From positions 1,550,001 to 1,614,000 of the forward strand of contig NZ_CP040882.1 in the NCBI RefSeq assembly GCF_006337085.1: a stretch of 64,000 nucleotides of DNA, written 5' to 3'. The notes under the pieces are model-generated. The model saw nothing but the letters and a program-made list of their open reading frames with translations. It had not been told where the DNA came from and did no database searches. Position numbers and translations under genes: made by a program. The number at the start of each line of letters is the position of its first letter. The stretch's first letter is position 1. Below, piece by piece: positions 24,856 to 34,785 of this stretch. Origin of the DNA: Sutterella faecalis (lineage in GTDB: Bacteria > Pseudomonadota > Gammaproteobacteria > Burkholderiales > Burkholderiaceae_F).

Positions 24856-25512
24856 TTAGCGCGCAAGTTGCCACCAGTCGAGCACTTTTTTAACGACTTC
24901 TTCAATCGTCATGTCGGATGTATCGAGAAGCTTCGCATCCTCTGCGGGCTTCAGGGGCGCTGCCGCCCGCTCGCGGTCGCGCCGATCGCGCTCCTCAAGG
25001 TCGCGCGTCAATGCCTCGCGGTCGGCTTTGAGCCCTCTCGCCTCCAGCTGCTTAGCGCGCCGCTCGGCCCGCACCGCAGCAGACGCCGTCATGAAGATCT
25101 TTAATGGCGCCTCAGGGAACACCACCGTCCCCATATCGCGACCGTCCGCAACCAGTCCGGGTGCCTGAGCCGCATTTCTCTGGAGGTCGAAGAGCGCTTT
25201 TCTGACGCCCGGGATGGCCGCCACCTGAGAAGCGGCAACCCCCACTTTTTCCGTGCGGATGGCTTCCGTCACATCGCGGCCCTCGAGCCAGATGCGCGAA
25301 TCACGGAAAACGGGCTTCAGATTTCTAGCGACCGCTTCCGCTGCTGGCCCGTCCGAGAGATCAATTCCGGCCTCAAGGGACGCGAGTGCGGCAAGCCGAT
25401 AGAGCGCGCCGCTGTCGAGATAATGAAAGCCGAGCGCATTGGCTGCTCGTTCGGCAATCGTGCCCTTGCCGCTCGCGGCCGGTCCGTCAATGGTGATCAC
25501 TGGTACGGTCAT
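24856..25512 (-). CDS. cmk: Cytidylate kinase
   Basis: 218 residues. It phosphorylates CMP/dCMP with ATP. The P-loop ITIDGPAASGKGTIAERAANALGFHYLDSGALYR is the classical Cmk N-terminus. VGVAASQVAAIPGVRKAL, VADGRDMGTVVFPEAPLKIFMTASAAVRAERRAKQ and RDRRDRERAAAPLKPAEDAKLLDTSDMTIEEVV include the CMP-binding and LID residues. It is normally preceded by aroA in this cluster; here serC is its upstream neighbour, 40 bases away on the same strand. Confidence 0.96.
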   Translation of the reverse strand: MTVPVITIDGPAASGKGTIAERAANALGFHYLDSGALYRLAALASLEAGIDLSDGPAAEAVARNLKPVFRDSRIWLEGRDVTEAIRTEKVGVAASQVAAIPGVRKALFDLQRNAAQAPGLVADGRDMGTVVFPEAPLKIFMTASAAVRAERRAKQLEARGLKADREALTRDLEERDRRDRERAAAPLKPAEDAKLLDTSDMTIEEVVKKVLDWWQLAR

Positions 25513-25551
25513 TGTTTCTCTCTCGCTTATAAATCACTTGTCTTCCGGTCT

Positions 25552-26664
25552 TTATGCCGGAACGACGATCTTCGTTTTAGCCGGATGGCGGACGGCAAAG
25601 TCCCTCATGAAATCGGCAAGCTTCACTGCCCCTTCAATCGGCATGGCGTTGTACATGGATGCCCGGATGCCGCCCACGGACCGGTGGCCGGCCAGATTAA
25701 TGAAGCCCGCTGCCGCGGCTTCCTTCACGAATACGCTCGTGAGGGCTTCATCACGAAGCCGGAAGACCACGTTGACGCGACTTCTCGAGCCTTCGGCGAC
25801 ATGAGAGACATACGTATCGGGAAGTTCTGCGATAACGGTGTAGAGTTGCGACGCGCGAACGAGCGCCCGGGCATTGAGCTTCTCGAGCCCGCCCTCATTT
25901 TCGATCCACTCGGCCATGAGGTTCGCCACATAGAGCTGAAAGACGGGCGGCGTATTGGGAACGCTCTCGGTGCGGCTGTAGACCCCGTAATTGAGGAGCG
26001 TGGGCACTTCGGCAGTAGCGAGGCCGAGGAGATCCCGCCGAAGAATCACAATCGACAGACCGGCAATGCCGAAATTCTTCTGCGCGGCAGCCCAGATGAG
26101 GCCGAAGCGGCTGACATCCACGGGTCTGGTCATGAAGTTGCTCGACATGTCCGCAACAAGCGGCACATCGGGCGCATCCGTCAGCATCGGCGTCGCAGGG
26201 AATTCCACGCCGTGAATGGTTTCATTGTCGCAATAGGCGCAGTAGCTCGATTCTGGGAGAACTTCGAGCTCTTCATTAGCGGGCGCCCGCGTGCCCGAAC
26301 CGGAATAAGCCGTCTGAACTCGCCCGAACCGGAGTGCTTCCTTTGCGGCCGCCTTGCTCCATGCTCCCGTGATGATGTAGGTGGAGAGCGTCCCCGCGCC
26401 CAGAAGATTCATGGGCACCATGGAGAACTGCATGCGCCCGCCCCCCTGGCAGAAGAGGATGTCGTAATTGTCGGGCACCTTGAGAAGCGAACGGATCCGG
26501 GCCTTCAGACTCCGCATGATCTCAGCGACCTGCGGTCCGCGGTGGCCGGCTTCGAGAATTGAAAAGCCGAGCCCCTGGTAGTCAAGGAGCTCCGACTGGA
26601 TTCGCGTGAGCACCGGTTCGGGCAGCATCGCCGGACCGGGAGCGAAATTGAAAGGCCGTTTCAT
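25552..26664 (-). CDS. serC: Phosphoserine aminotransferase
   Basis: 370 residues. PLP enzyme converting 3-phosphohydroxypyruvate to phosphoserine, and 3-hydroxy-2-oxo-4-phosphonooxybutanoate in PLP synthesis. The N-terminus NFAPGPAMLPEPVLTRIQSELLDYQGLGFSILE is characteristic. The PLP lysine lies in GLIWAAAQKNFGIAGLSIVILRRDLL. VADMSSNF holds the cofactor Asp, and NTPPVFQLYVANLMAEW and GHRSVGGIRASMYNAMPIEGAVKLADFM close the protein. It lies between gyrA and cmk; pheA, hisC, tyrA and aroA, usual between serC and cmk in related genera, are missing. Confidence 0.96.
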   Translation of the reverse strand: MKRPFNFAPGPAMLPEPVLTRIQSELLDYQGLGFSILEAGHRGPQVAEIMRSLKARIRSLLKVPDNYDILFCQGGGRMQFSMVPMNLLGAGTLSTYIITGAWSKAAAKEALRFGRVQTAYSGSGTRAPANEELEVLPESSYCAYCDNETIHGVEFPATPMLTDAPDVPLVADMSSNFMTRPVDVSRFGLIWAAAQKNFGIAGLSIVILRRDLLGLATAEVPTLLNYGVYSRTESVPNTPPVFQLYVANLMAEWIENEGGLEKLNARALVRASQLYTVIAELPDTYVSHVAEGSRSRVNVVFRLRDEALTSVFVKEAAAAGFINLAGHRSVGGIRASMYNAMPIEGAVKLADFMRDFAVRHPAKTKIVVPA

Positions 26665-26681
26665 TGGGATCTCCCATCAGA

Positions 26682-26711
26682 CTCAAGCCCGGCGTGCGGA
26701 CCGGGCTTGAG
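26682..26711 (-). terminator. Hairpin between gyrA and serC
   Basis: CTCAAGCCCGG (26682-26692) and CCGGGCTTGAG (26701-26711) form a perfect 11-bp stem with an 8-base loop. No T-tract follows on the minus strand (TCTGATGG), so it may attenuate or protect the mRNA rather than terminate fully. Confidence 0.5.
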
Positions 26712-26729
26712 CATTGAGCGCATGTTGGA

Positions 26730-29513
<2,784 letters not shown>

Positions 29514-29764
29514 CAGCTCACCTGTTAGAGATGCGCCTCAAAAAGCGCACAAAAGGCCGCGGGCGCCTCTCGGGCTCCACCGCATGCGCAATCTCGGGCA
29601 TGCATGCGGGAGCCGGCCGCCTGCGGCAATATCAGAAACGAGGTATTTTATCAGCTTCCATCCTCTTTCCATCCCGCACGGGCGAACGATCACGAGGCCT
29701 TTTCAAAGACCGCACGCCGCCGTCGCTCCGGTTGCGGCTTCCCTTTCGTTGCAAGAGATAAGAA

Positions 29765-31084
29765 GTGCTCAACGCAGATACGATCATTGAGGCCCGCTGG
29801 GTCATTCCTGTCGCCCCGAAGGGCGTCATTCTTGAAAACACGTCCGTGGTGATTGCTGACGGCCGGATCATCGATCTGCTCCCGATTTCCGAAGCGCACA
29901 CGAAATACAGCGCCCCGGAAGTCGTTTCTCTTCCCTCGAGCGCGCTTCTCCCGGGCTTCGTGAATCTTCATTCGCATGCCGCCATGAATCTCGTTCGGGG
30001 CCTTGGCGCCGACCTTCCTCTCATGGACTGGCTCACGAAGAAGATCTGGCCCGCCGAAGGGAAGCTCATGAGTCCGGAATTCGTGCGCGAAGGCTCCTGG
30101 CTCGCCGGCCTCGAAATGACAGCGGGGGGCGTCACGACCACGTCCGACCACTACTTCTTCCCGAAGGCCGCCGCCGAAGGTCTGCGCTCGGCGGGGCTGC
30201 GCTGTGCGGTTTCCGGCATCGTGATCGGCTTTCCTTCCGCCTGGGCGAAGAACGACGCCGAATACCTTGAAAAATCCGAAGCGCTGATCCGCGAATTTGA
30301 GGGCGACCGGTTTATTCATGCAACCATTGCGCCCCATGCGCCCTATACGGTGTCGGATGATTCCCTCAAGGCCTGCGCGGCGATTTCAGACCGCTACGGC
30401 GTTCCGATTCACATGCACGTGAATGAAACAGCGGGCGAAGTCGCCGACAGTCTGCGCGACCACGGCGAGCGTCCGATCGAACGTCTCAGCCGCTGCGGCC
30501 TTCTCAACGACCGCCTGATTGCCGTTCACAGCGTTCACGCAAATGACGACGACATCCGCGCGATGGCGGCAGCCCGCGCGAGCGTCTGCCACTGCCCGTG
30601 CTCCAACCTGAAGCTCGCCTCGGGTTTCGCCCCGATCGCGAAGTTCCTCGCCGCGGGCATCAATCTCGGCATCGGCACCGACGGCGCCGCAAGCAACGAC
30701 AAGCTCGACATGCTCGGCGAAACGCGGCTCGCAGCCATGCTTGCCAAGGCCGTTGCGGGCGATCCCACGGCCGCCCCCGTCTTCGACATGCTCGAAGCCG
30801 CAACCCTCGGGGGCGCCCGCGCGCTCAAGTGGGACCAGGAAATCGGCTCGCTTGAGAAAGGCAAGGCTGCCGACATGTTTGCCATTAGTCTCAGCACTCC
30901 GGAATCGCTTCCCGTCCAGGATCCTGCCGCACAGATTCTCTATTCGGCCGGACGCGAATGCATTACGCATACCTGGGTGGACGGCAGCCTCATCATGGAA
31001 AAGAGGGCGAAAACGATCTACCCTGACCCCGCGGCGCTTGAAAGAGCCCAGTCGCTTGCCGCCAAGTGGCAAAGTCGAATTTGA
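29765..31084 (+). CDS. mtaD: Amidohydrolase, 5'-methylthioadenosine/S-adenosylhomocysteine deaminase-like
   Basis: 439 residues with a GTG start (29765-29767). TIM-barrel metal-dependent deaminase: metal motif LLPGFVNLHSHAAMNLVRGLGADLPLMDWL (H-x-H), the metal His in HMHVNETAGEV, HSVHANDDDI, and the metal Asp in GIGTDGAASNDKLDMLGE. These are typical of the MtaD/SsnA group that deaminates SAH or MTA. The exact substrate is not proven; guanine or other aminohydrolases are alternatives. It is divergent from gyrA. In related genera mtaD is often next to ubiG; here an OmpA-like gene and gph follow. Confidence 0.85.
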   Translation: MLNADTIIEARWVIPVAPKGVILENTSVVIADGRIIDLLPISEAHTKYSAPEVVSLPSSALLPGFVNLHSHAAMNLVRGLGADLPLMDWLTKKIWPAEGKLMSPEFVREGSWLAGLEMTAGGVTTTSDHYFFPKAAAEGLRSAGLRCAVSGIVIGFPSAWAKNDAEYLEKSEALIREFEGDRFIHATIAPHAPYTVSDDSLKACAAISDRYGVPIHMHVNETAGEVADSLRDHGERPIERLSRCGLLNDRLIAVHSVHANDDDIRAMAAARASVCHCPCSNLKLASGFAPIAKFLAAGINLGIGTDGAASNDKLDMLGETRLAAMLAKAVAGDPTAAPVFDMLEAATLGGARALKWDQEIGSLEKGKAADMFAISLSTPESLPVQDPAAQILYSAGRECITHTWVDGSLIMEKRAKTIYPDPAALERAQSLAAKWQSRI

Positions 31085-31161
31085 TATGCCGTTTCAGCCT
31101 CTTGGTCGTCGTCAAACCCTTTTGTCGGGCGACAAAGAGGCATCAATCTCCGGGGAGCAAA

Positions 31162-31189
31162 GCTTTGCGTACTGATCTCAACGCAAAGC
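31162..31189. promoter_or_regulatory. Perfect inverted repeat upstream of the ompA-like gene
   Basis: GCTTTGCGT (31162-31170) and ACGCAAAGC (31181-31189) form a perfect 9-bp inverted repeat with a 10-base spacer, so half-site centres are about two helical turns apart. It lies 18 bases upstream of a consensus -10 and covers the -35 region, which suits an operator or activator site. No T-tract follows, so a terminator for mtaD is less likely. Confidence 0.5.
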
Positions 31190-31207
31190 CGCACCGGACG
31201 CTTTGTC

Positions 31208-31213
31208 TATAAT
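31208..31213 (+). promoter_or_regulatory. Consensus -10 element of the ompA-like gene
   Basis: TATAAT at 31208-31213 (in TTTGTCTATAATGGG). No good -35 hexamer is found at 16-18 bases, the place occupied by the inverted repeat, which hints at activator-dependent transcription. A start near 31220 gives a leader of about 155 bases, with a small CTGCTC / GAGCAG hairpin inside it. Confidence 0.55.
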
Positions 31214-31375
31214 GGGCAATACTCAAAACTATTCCCATGCTGACCCTATCAGCTGCTCTGAAATCCATGGAGCAGTCGAAGGGCAGCTTGATTTCCCACT
31301 GCGGGATGACCAGTCAGTGCCGTCTAAAGAAGGACAGGCATTCTTCCTCGTCCTGTTTCCTAAAAGGATCCTCAA

Positions 31376-32047
31376 ATGAAGACTTCCGCGAAGCTTTGCG
31401 GCATTGCCGCCGCTCTTCTTCTCGCTGCTTCCTTCAATGCTTCTGCCGCTGAGACCGTGAACCCCTATGTTCACTCCTCCTCCGGCCAGATCGTGAAGAA
31501 CAGCACCGACCTCTGCTGGCGCACCGGCTTCTGGACCCCGGCTCTCGCCGAGGCGATGGGCGTTGACGGCGCCGGCTGCGCTTGCGATGCCGACATCCTC
31601 GACAAGCAGGCCTGCACCGCGGTTGAAGCCCCGGTTGCCACGAAGTCCGCTGAAAAGGTGACCTTCTCGGCCGACATGCTCTTCAACTTCGACCGCGCCA
31701 CGCTCAAGCCCGAAGGCCAGGCCGTCCTTGACGACCTCGTCTCCCGCATCGCCGGCGTTGACATCGAAGTCATCCTCTCGACCGGCTACGCCGACCGCCT
31801 CGGCAAGGCCGCCTACAACGAGAAGCTCTCGCAGCGTCGTGCCGACGCCGTCAAGGCCTACCTCGTTCAGAAGGGTGTTGATGCCGCTCTGATCAAGACC
31901 GAAGGCAAGGGCTCCGCTGACCCCGTCGTCAACTGCCCGAACCCCTCCAAGGCCGGTCAGATCAAGAACTTCCGCGCGCTCGTTGACTGCCTGCAGCCCA
32001 ACCGCCGCGCCGTCGTTGAAGTTGTCGGCTCCCGTCCGGCTATGTAA
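31376..32047 (+). CDS. OmpA-family outer membrane protein
   Basis: 223 residues. Signal peptide MKTSAKLCGIAAALLLAASFNASA-A. The short N-terminal part (about 60 residues, with Cys pairs in GAGCACD and QACTA) is too small for an 8-strand barrel. The C-terminal OmpA domain follows: VTFSADMLFNFDRATLKPEGQAVLDDL, ILSTGYADRLGKAAYNEKLSQRRADAVKAYLVQKGVD and the ending PNRRAVVEVVGSRP, which binds peptidoglycan. Such ompA genes stand between gyrA and ubiG/gph in Burkholderiales. It probably anchors the envelope to the cell wall. Well-placed Shine-Dalgarno (AAAGGA). Confidence 0.92.
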   Translation: MKTSAKLCGIAAALLLAASFNASAAETVNPYVHSSSGQIVKNSTDLCWRTGFWTPALAEAMGVDGAGCACDADILDKQACTAVEAPVATKSAEKVTFSADMLFNFDRATLKPEGQAVLDDLVSRIAGVDIEVILSTGYADRLGKAAYNEKLSQRRADAVKAYLVQKGVDAALIKTEGKGSADPVVNCPNPSKAGQIKNFRALVDCLQPNRRAVVEVVGSRPAM

Positions 32048-32088
32048 TCTTCCTCAGATGCCCGATGCATCTGTAGGCTGATCGCAAC

Positions 32089-32120
32089 AAAGCCCCTGTC
32101 TTTAGGCAGGGGCTTTCCTT
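32089..32120 (+). terminator. Terminator after the ompA-like gene
   Basis: AAAGCCCCTG (32089-32098) pairs with CAGGGGCTTT (32107-32116) followed by CCTTTAT. It lies just before gph, whose start is 13 bases beyond, so gph must rely on read-through or a start inside this region. Confidence 0.75.
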
Positions 32121-32132
32121 TATAGGCAAATC

Positions 32133-32789
32133 ATGCAGCCCGGCCTTTTCCTTTTCGATCTTGACGGAACGCTCGTCGATACTGCACCCGATCTTGGAGG
32201 CGCCGTCAACGACATGCGCATTGCACGAGGGCTCGAACCGCTGCCGCTCGAATGCCTGCGAGAACCCGCGGGCCACGGTGCGCCGAAGCTCCTCAAATCC
32301 GCATTCAATATGGAAACGACGGATCCGGAATACGCCGCCATGCGGCTCGAGTTTCTCAGGAACTACGCCGCACGCGGCGTATCGCATTCGCCGCTCTTCC
32401 CTGGCATCCGCGAGCTTCTCGAAGCGCTGCGGGAAATGCGCGTTCCCATGGGCGTCGTCACGAATAAGCCGCAGGAACTTGCCGACAAGGTCTGCCGGGA
32501 CCTCGATCTTGCGGATTTCATGGAAGTCGTGATCGGCCTCGGTCCCGAAGGTACAAAACTGAAGCCCGCCCCGGATTCGCTTCTCCTGGCACTTAGAAAA
32601 ACCGGGATTCCGGCAGAAAGAACGCTTTATGCGGGCGACAACACCAAGGATGCACTTGCCGCTCAAGCCGCACGCATGCCCTTCGCCTTTGTTGCCTGGG
32701 GCTGCCAGCAGGAACTTCCGGACGCTCAGCTCTATGAATGCGCTGCCAGGACCCCTGCCGACCTGATGTCCTGGATGCTGCGGCGGTGA
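32133..32789 (+). CDS. gph: Phosphoglycolate phosphatase (HAD family)
   Basis: 218 residues. HAD hydrolase with motif I FLFDLDGTLVDTAPDL (nucleophile and acid Asp), motif II VVTNKP, motif III Lys in KLKPAPDSL and motif IV YAGDNTKDALAA. The cap insertion and the ADLG/N-x-x-R region match Gph proteins that remove 2-phosphoglycolate formed in DNA repair or oxygen damage. In Burkholderiales gph normally follows ubiG; here ubiG is absent. Other small phosphate esters remain possible as substrates. Confidence 0.88.
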   Translation: MQPGLFLFDLDGTLVDTAPDLGGAVNDMRIARGLEPLPLECLREPAGHGAPKLLKSAFNMETTDPEYAAMRLEFLRNYAARGVSHSPLFPGIRELLEALREMRVPMGVVTNKPQELADKVCRDLDLADFMEVVIGLGPEGTKLKPAPDSLLLALRKTGIPAERTLYAGDNTKDALAAQAARMPFAFVAWGCQQELPDAQLYECAARTPADLMSWMLRR

Positions 32790-32856
32790 ACTGGACCCGA
32801 GGGGCGTTGATTTGTTGTGTAAACACCTCTCGGTTACTTTGCGTTTCAGACCATTC

Positions 32857-32886
32857 CTGCACCACCGGGCGCCTTCAGGGTATGAT
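32857..32886 (+). promoter_or_regulatory. Probable promoter of tmRNA
   Basis: CTGCAC (32857-32862), 18-base spacer, TATGAT (32881-32886). The predicted start is about 10 bases before the mature 5' end of tmRNA, matching a short leader removed by RNase P. Confidence 0.5.
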
Positions 32887-32902
32887 TCGCGTCACCACAT
32901 CC

Positions 32903-33265
32903 GGGGGCGCCTTGGTTTCGACGAGGATACTGACGCTGTCCGGTGCATGCCGAGGTGCAGTCACCTCGTAAATCCGCTGCAATCAATTAAACGCCAACAA
33001 CAAGCGTTTCGCTCTCGCGGCTTAATCCCGCGGGATGCTGCACTGATTTGACTTTGGGTCAGGCAGGGCAACCTGCAGCAGCATCAAATTACAAAGCCTA
33101 GGTTCGCCGGCTGTCGTCAACGGCGTTCCGAAACTTAGATGACTGGGCAGCCGCTGGCCCGCCGATTGGCAAAACGGCTGTCGAGATCCAAATCATTCGG
33201 CTACGCATGTAGATCCGCCAGAAAACGATTTTCGGACGCGGGTTCAACTCCCGCCGCCTCCACCA
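32903..33265 (+). ncRNA. ssrA: Transfer-messenger RNA
   Basis: 363 nt, one-piece tmRNA. The 5' GGGGGCG pairs with CGCCTCC before ACCA at the 3' end, and the TTCAACTCC T-loop is visible (about 33243). The tag reading frame at 32993-33025 encodes ANNKRFALAA followed by TAA; the more common betaproteobacterial tag is ANDERFALAA, so the tail that ClpXP/ClpAP recognise is unchanged while the middle differs. It rescues stalled ribosomes with SmpB. Pseudoknots are expected in the remaining sequence. The resume codon GCC is set by analogy to E. coli. Confidence 0.96.
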
Positions 33266-33274
33266 ATTTTTTAG

Positions 33275-33310
33275 AAAACCGCGACGTGCTCCAGGTACGC
33301 CGCGGTTTTT
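33275..33310 (+). terminator. Terminator after tmRNA
   Basis: AAAACCGCG (33275-33283) pairs with CGCGGTTTT (33301-33309), then TTGC. It starts 10 bases after the CCA end of ssrA. Confidence 0.88.
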
Positions 33311-33464
33311 GCATATTGGGGCCGGAACCTATCGGATACCCGGCTTTTCCGCTCCCATGGCTCTATGCCGGCGCTGAGGATTGCTAGGATTAAGCGGCGT
33401 CTCAACATGCTTTTGATTCGCTTTCCTTCTGAGTTCCCCGATTTCTCTTCCAAAGAAGACCCCG

Positions 33465-34043
33465 ATGCCTACAGAAAACACCTTTTCCGCGCTTCAGCCT
33501 GCCTTTGACGCCCTGGCGCTTCTCTTCCTGCAGCCCGAAACGCTTGGCGCCGCCGCCCAGCTGCCCCACGCAGCCGAAGCGATACTGGAAGCCGGAGGCA
33601 GCCTCCCCCAGACTTCCCGAAACCGGCTCGACGAAATCGCAGCCGGCACGCCGGGAAGCGACCTTCAGCTCGCGCAAGCCTACGCGAAGCTTTTCCTCGG
33701 CGTAGGCGAGAAAACCATTCCGCTTTGCGAGAGCGCATGGACGAGCGCGCAGCATCTCCTCTGCCAGGGTGCAGAGCTGGAATGCCGCCGGATTTATGAA
33801 GATGCCGGTCTCGAGCTCGCCGGCGGCTCCGTTGTTCCCGAAGACCATCTCGGGCTTATGCTCGGGTTCCTCGCAGTATCGGCGCTCCGCGGCGACGTAC
33901 GAACGGGGCTCAGCTTCTATCAGACGCACGCCGCTCCGCTTATCCCGGCGATCACGGAAGCCATCCGCGCGCGCGGGAAAGATGCCGGCCCCTATCTCGA
34001 TGTTGCCGACCTGCTCGACGGCATTCATCAGGCGCTCTCCTGA
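33465..34043 (+). CDS. TorD/DmsD-family molybdoenzyme chaperone
   Basis: 192 residues, all-helical. The block AQAYAKLFLGVGEKTIPLCESAW, then AELECRRIYEDAGLELAGGSVVPEDHLGLMLGFLA, is the TorD-family signature (E-D-H-L-x-x-x-L). Such chaperones bind the Tat signal peptide and the apo form of a molybdopterin enzyme until the cofactor and FeS cluster are in place. Its client is almost certainly the Tat-exported molybdoenzyme encoded convergently at 34.8-37.0 kb. It is transcribed in the opposite direction from its client, separated by a strong hairpin, so it has its own regulation. Confidence 0.88.
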   Translation: MPTENTFSALQPAFDALALLFLQPETLGAAAQLPHAAEAILEAGGSLPQTSRNRLDEIAAGTPGSDLQLAQAYAKLFLGVGEKTIPLCESAWTSAQHLLCQGAELECRRIYEDAGLELAGGSVVPEDHLGLMLGFLAVSALRGDVRTGLSFYQTHAAPLIPAITEAIRARGKDAGPYLDVADLLDGIHQALS

Positions 34044-34073
34044 CCGGCAGCGCTCTCCCGAACCCAAGAAGAA

Positions 34074-34111
34074 AACGGCCGCCCGAAAGGATTTTCTCCC
34101 GGGCGGCCGTT
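34074..34111 (-). terminator. Terminator of the molybdoenzyme operon
   Basis: AACGGCCGCCCG (34074-34085) and CGGGCGGCCGTT (34100-34111) form a perfect 12-bp stem. On the minus strand it is followed by TTCTTCTT, so it works best for the operon at 34136-37014; on the plus strand it may partly stop torD. Confidence 0.8.
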
Positions 34112-34135
34112 CTGCTATGCCTTGAGAACAAGAGC

Positions 34136-34771
34136 TCAGAGCTTCAGCTCATAGGACTCCACATCCATATGGGTCGCGATGTAGCGGATCTTGGGCTTTG
34201 TTCCCGCCTTCACGTTCATCGCCTTCGCTCTGGCAATGAGTTTTTCCATTTCGGGCGTGGGCGACTCGTAGTCGACGAGCGTCATCGCCCCGATGCCGCA
34301 GGCTTCGACGCAGGCGGGCTTGAGACCCTTCGACGTGCGGTGCGTGCAGAGCGTGCAGTGTTCCGCGCGCCCGGCCTTATGCTTCTGCCAGGGTTCGAGG
34401 TCGCGAACGGCGAGCGGCGCCTTGCCGCCGAAGTAGTTGGTGACGCCTGAAGTATTGAACTGCGGCACGCCGTAGGGGCAGACTCTCGCGCACATCTGGC
34501 AGCCGATGCATTTTTCCTCGTCAACCAGCACCTCGCCCGCAGGACCCTTATGGATCGCCTTGGCAGGACAAACCTTCATGCAGGCAGGGTTGTCGCAGTG
34601 CTGGCAGGAAGCGCGGAAGTAGTTGATGACGTTTGCCTTCACGTCTTCAAGCCTCTGGATCTTTTCATAAAAGATCCCGGGCGCCACCTGATTCTCTTCC
34701 TTGCAGGCAATGGCGCAGGCATGGCAGCCCACGCACTTGTCGATATTGACAATGATTCCGTAGCTCGACAT
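34136..34771 (-). CDS. Four-cluster ferredoxin subunit (DmsB/PhsB-like)
   Basis: 211 residues from the ATG at 34769-34771, with GGAGGAG seven bases upstream. Four Cys groups for 4Fe-4S clusters are visible: CVGCHACAIACK, CQHCDNPACMKVCP, CIGCQMCARVCP and CTLCTHRTSKGLKPACVEAC. This is the electron-transfer subunit of DMSO reductase-family enzymes. It has no signal peptide and would travel through Tat with the catalytic subunit. It overlaps the region just behind the catalytic gene (15-base gap to its stop), so they are one operon. No membrane anchor gene follows. Confidence 0.92.
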   Translation of the reverse strand: MSSYGIIVNIDKCVGCHACAIACKEENQVAPGIFYEKIQRLEDVKANVINYFRASCQHCDNPACMKVCPAKAIHKGPAGEVLVDEEKCIGCQMCARVCPYGVPQFNTSGVTNYFGGKAPLAVRDLEPWQKHKAGRAEHCTLCTHRTSKGLKPACVEACGIGAMTLVDYESPTPEMEKLIARAKAMNVKAGTKPKIRYIATHMDVESYELKL

Positions 34772-34785
34772 GTCTTTCTCCTCCA

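Noticed and set aside
33139..33387. 82-codon plus-strand ORF
   Set aside because: It lies within the 3' half of tmRNA and its terminator.
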